Below, piece by piece: positions 5,852 to 6,640 of a stretch of 6,640 bases of DNA; positions within the stretch are counted from its first letter, which is position 1, and every line of letters begins with the position of its first letter. Location: contig JALQYS010000454.1 in assembly GCA_023254015.1 (NCBI GenBank), positions 1 through 6,640 of the forward strand. Reading direction: 5' to 3'. Under the pieces are notes generated by a model. The model was not told where the DNA came from and did not search any database. It was given only the letters and a program-made list of their open reading frames with translations. The DNA comes from Paracoccaceae bacterium (GTDB taxonomy: Bacteria > Pseudomonadota > Alphaproteobacteria > Rhodobacterales > Rhodobacteraceae). Position numbers and translations under genes: made by a program.

Positions 5852-6436
5852 ATGTTTCGCAGGCTTTACGACTGGACGCTGAAATGGGCAGGCTCGCGCC
5901 ACGCCGAAAAGGCCCTTGGCGTGGTGTCCTTTGTCGAAAGCTCGGTCTTTCCCATTCCGGCGGATGTGCTGTTCGTGCCGATGGTGCTGGCCCGCCCGGA
6001 CCGCGCCTATCGCCTGGCGTTTCTGGCCTCGCTCACCTCGGTTCTGGGGGGGGTGCTCGGTTGGCTGATCGGGCATTACGCCTTTGAGCTCTTGGCCCAG
6101 CCGCTGCTGCAGTTCTACGGCAAGATGGAAGCCTTCGAGGCGCTGAAAGACGCAACCGGCACCGGCACCATTCTGATGTTGCTGGTGACTTCGGGCTTTT
6201 CGCACCTGCCACCAATGAAGGTGGTCACGATCCTGTCAGGTCTGGTGTCCTTTGACCTGACATTGTTCATCCTTTCTGCCATCGTCGCCCGGGGGGCGCG
6301 GTTCTATCTTCTGGCCTGGCTGTTGCAGCGCCATGGCCGGGCGATGGCCGAATTCGTCGCCCGTCGATTCAGCCTGATCGTGGCTGTCGTCCTTGTGGCG
6401 GCGGGTGCGGTCTGGGCGCTGTCCAACCTGATCTGA
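5852..6436 (+). CDS. yqaA: YqaA family (DedA-like, VTT domain) inner-membrane protein
   Basis: Complete gene, 194 aa. It has several hydrophobic segments (about residues 22-46, 55-78, 104-130, 132-158 and 175-192) with the pattern of the VTT/SNARE-associated domain. The re-entrant-type motif FVESSVFPIPADVLFVP holds Glu29, Pro34, Pro36 and Asp38. The glycine-rich helix SVLGGVLGWLIGHY (63-76) and VARGARF (Arg147, Arg150) also fit the family. DedA-type proteins are linked to membrane lipid flipping and envelope homeostasis; for this YqaA branch the substrate is not established. The frame is open upstream to 5693, but ATG 5852 has AGGA 7 nt upstream and leaves a normal N-terminus. It precedes dsbB by 7 nt and is probably cotranscribed with it. 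A run of eight G at 6046-6053 sits inside the gene; the frame is intact in this copy. Confidence 0.9.
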   Translation: MFRRLYDWTLKWAGSRHAEKALGVVSFVESSVFPIPADVLFVPMVLARPDRAYRLAFLASLTSVLGGVLGWLIGHYAFELLAQPLLQFYGKMEAFEALKDATGTGTILMLLVTSGFSHLPPMKVVTILSGLVSFDLTLFILSAIVARGARFYLLAWLLQRHGRAMAEFVARRFSLIVAVVLVAAGAVWALSNLI

Positions 6437-6438
6437 GG
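6435..6438 (+). promoter_or_regulatory. Ribosome binding site of dsbB overlapping the yqaA stop
   Basis: GAGG overlaps the TGA stop of the preceding gene and is 5 nt from the ATG at 6444. This arrangement suggests coupled translation of the two genes. Confidence 0.6.
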
Positions 6439-6443
6439 CTGCC

Positions 6444-6640
6444 ATGACCCGAACGCAACTTGCCCTTCTCGCCGCCCTTGGCTCTGCCGGGCTTTTGCTG
6501 GGCGCGCTGGCGTTCCAGTATCTTGGCGGTCTTGCGCCTTGTGTGCTGTGCATCTGGCAGCGCTGGCCGCATGTCGTGGCGTTGATCCTTGCGGGGCTTT
6601 ACCTGTGGCGCGGCGGATCGGTCCTGGCCGCACTTGCGGG
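6444..6640 (+). CDS. dsbB: DsbB-family disulfide oxidase, N-terminal 65 codons (3' end outside window)
   Basis: Partial gene, running off the window. The first transmembrane helix (about residues 6-24) leads into FQYLGGLAPCVLCIWQRWPH, the signature of DsbB. Cys33 and Cys36 form the first periplasmic CxxC pair, followed by the conserved QRWPH; a second helix begins at about residue 43. DsbB reoxidises the periplasmic thiol oxidase DsbA and passes electrons to the quinone pool; the second cysteine pair and the end of the protein lie outside the window. The start is set by GAGG 5 nt upstream, and the gene is tightly linked to yqaA, so the two are likely one operon. The dsbA partner is not in view. 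Confidence 0.93.
   Translation, partial: MTRTQLALLAALGSAGLLLGALAFQYLGGLAPCVLCIWQRWPHVVALILAGLYLWRGGSVLAALA

Noticed and set aside
5717..6205. Long N-terminal extension of the zinc peptidase to 444 aa.
   Set aside because: The extension lies antisense to yqaA and has no domain; ATG 5716 has AGGGG at a good distance and the protein then has the family's usual size and membrane anchor.

Overview
The window looks like a chromosomal piece of a GC-rich alphaproteobacterium, most likely of the Rhodobacteraceae/Paracoccaceae (Paracoccus/Rhodobacter type). This rests on strong G/C preference at third codon positions, the RTX-plus-Hint exoprotein style typical of that group, and the protein families in the right half. 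The assignment is by recollection of families; no database search was possible.

Left half (1-3950, both genes on the minus strand): two large calcium-binding, type-I-secretion-style exoproteins lie head to tail. The first, cut by the window edge (1-698), starts with a NIDO-like domain and is entering an RTX repeat array at the edge. The second is complete (984-3950, 988 aa). It has an N-terminal LamG-like domain, two cadherin-like/Big_9-type domains, an RTX array of about 25 nonapeptides in blocks, and a C-terminal Hint (Hedgehog/intein-type) domain starting at Cys796. A factor-independent terminator at 910-936 separates them, and the first has its own leader with two dyad elements, so they look like separate transcription units. 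No type I transporter is visible here.

Middle (3951-4714): about 760 bases with no convincing gene. It includes an AT-richer stretch with several inverted repeats and a possible minus-strand promoter. Next is a complete tRNA-Leu(CAA) on the minus strand (4715-4800, CCA encoded), with a good candidate promoter at 4811-4839 whose 17-nt spacer is itself a hairpin.

Right half (4871-6640): a YpfJ-type membrane-anchored zinc metallopeptidase (minus, 4871-5716) is divergent from a two-gene plus-strand operon. That operon holds a YqaA/DedA-like (VTT) inner-membrane protein (5852-6436) and, 7 nt after its stop, the start of dsbB (6444 to the window end), the membrane oxidase that recharges DsbA. This side is cell-envelope housekeeping.

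The most interesting element is the pair of adjacent RTX/Hint-type exoproteins with different N-terminal modules. The processing role of the Hint domain in such proteins is, as far as I know, not established.
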